A stretch of DNA of 40,639 nt, taken from the NCBI GenBank assembly GCA_964423615.1, contig CAYRFQ010000070.1, positions 1-40,639 of the forward strand. Direction: 5' to 3'. The DNA comes from CAYRFQ01 sp964423615. Lineage in GTDB: Bacteria > Planctomycetota > Planctomycetia > Gemmatales > Gemmataceae. The notes below the pieces were generated by a model. The model was not told the DNA's origin, did not search any database, and saw only the letters and a list, made by a program, of their open reading frames with translations. Made by a program: the position numbers and the translations under genes. This document shows positions 40,589-40,639 of this stretch, one piece after another. Numbering within the stretch: the first letter of the stretch is position 1; each line of letters starts with the position of its first letter.

Positions 40589-40639
40589 TTACCTCGGCAC
40601 GATTAATGCTCACGTTTTCCCGGCACTGACAGCGTATAA

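Overview
The window looks like a chromosomal segment of a planctomycete (phylum Planctomycetota, possibly order Gemmatales). This is inferred from gene content: an ECF sigma factor of the planctomycete type, two very different Ser/Thr kinases (one fused to a tubulin-like GTPase, one to a DUF1559 domain), large secreted TPR proteins, caspase-like proteins, a cytochrome b with a c-type heme extension, and long gene-poor intergenic stretches full of dispersed repeats. No rRNA, tRNA, CRISPR array or intact insertion sequence was recognised.

Layout. 1-5900 (+ strand): ECF sigma factor, a membrane-anchored MutS-like ATPase, UbiX flavin prenyltransferase and an RraA-like protein. The 640 bp before ubiX hold two back-to-back promoter-like sequences and a probable small RNA on the minus strand. 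6000-15500 (- strand): a four-gene cluster read as MotA/TolQ/ExbB-like channel, actin/Hsp70-like protein with FHA domain, TM-coiled-coil-VWA protein, and a 1405-residue protein kinase fused to a tubulin/FtsZ-like GTPase. 16042-18492 (+): zinc ribbon-kinase-TM-DUF1559 protein behind a good promoter. 18587-23320 (-): RibF, a cysteine desulfurase, a bile acid:sodium symporter-like carrier and a TolC-like outer membrane protein. 23434-24042 (-): a broken primase/DUF927-type gene, probably left by a mobile element. 24164-29169 (-): Rieske protein, cytochrome b-c fusion and two class II c-type cytochromes, a cytochrome bc-type respiratory module. 30095-34634 (+): two secreted TPR proteins. 34795-35941 (-): ribosomal protein bL27 and an overlapping secreted protein of unknown function. 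36335-36799 (+): secreted nickel superoxide dismutase. 37051-40639 (-): a DUF4384 membrane protein, a DUF4384 plus caspase-like protein that lacks the catalytic residues, and an apparently active caspase-like protein cut by the window edge. A 207 bp MITE-like element lies between the first two and supplies the stop codon of the pseudo-caspase.

Working together. The most striking set is the 6006-15507 cluster. A proton-channel-type protein, a MotB-like single-TM coiled-coil protein that ends in a VWA domain instead of a peptidoglycan-binding domain, an FHA protein built on an actin-like fold, and a kinase-tubulin fusion suggest an envelope-spanning, ion-driven or signalling machine linked to a cytoskeletal GTPase. 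This is inference from domain content and gene order. The caspase/pseudo-caspase/DUF4384 set is a second candidate for an uncharacterised system. All positions and motifs were read by eye; family assignments come from motif recognition, not database searches.
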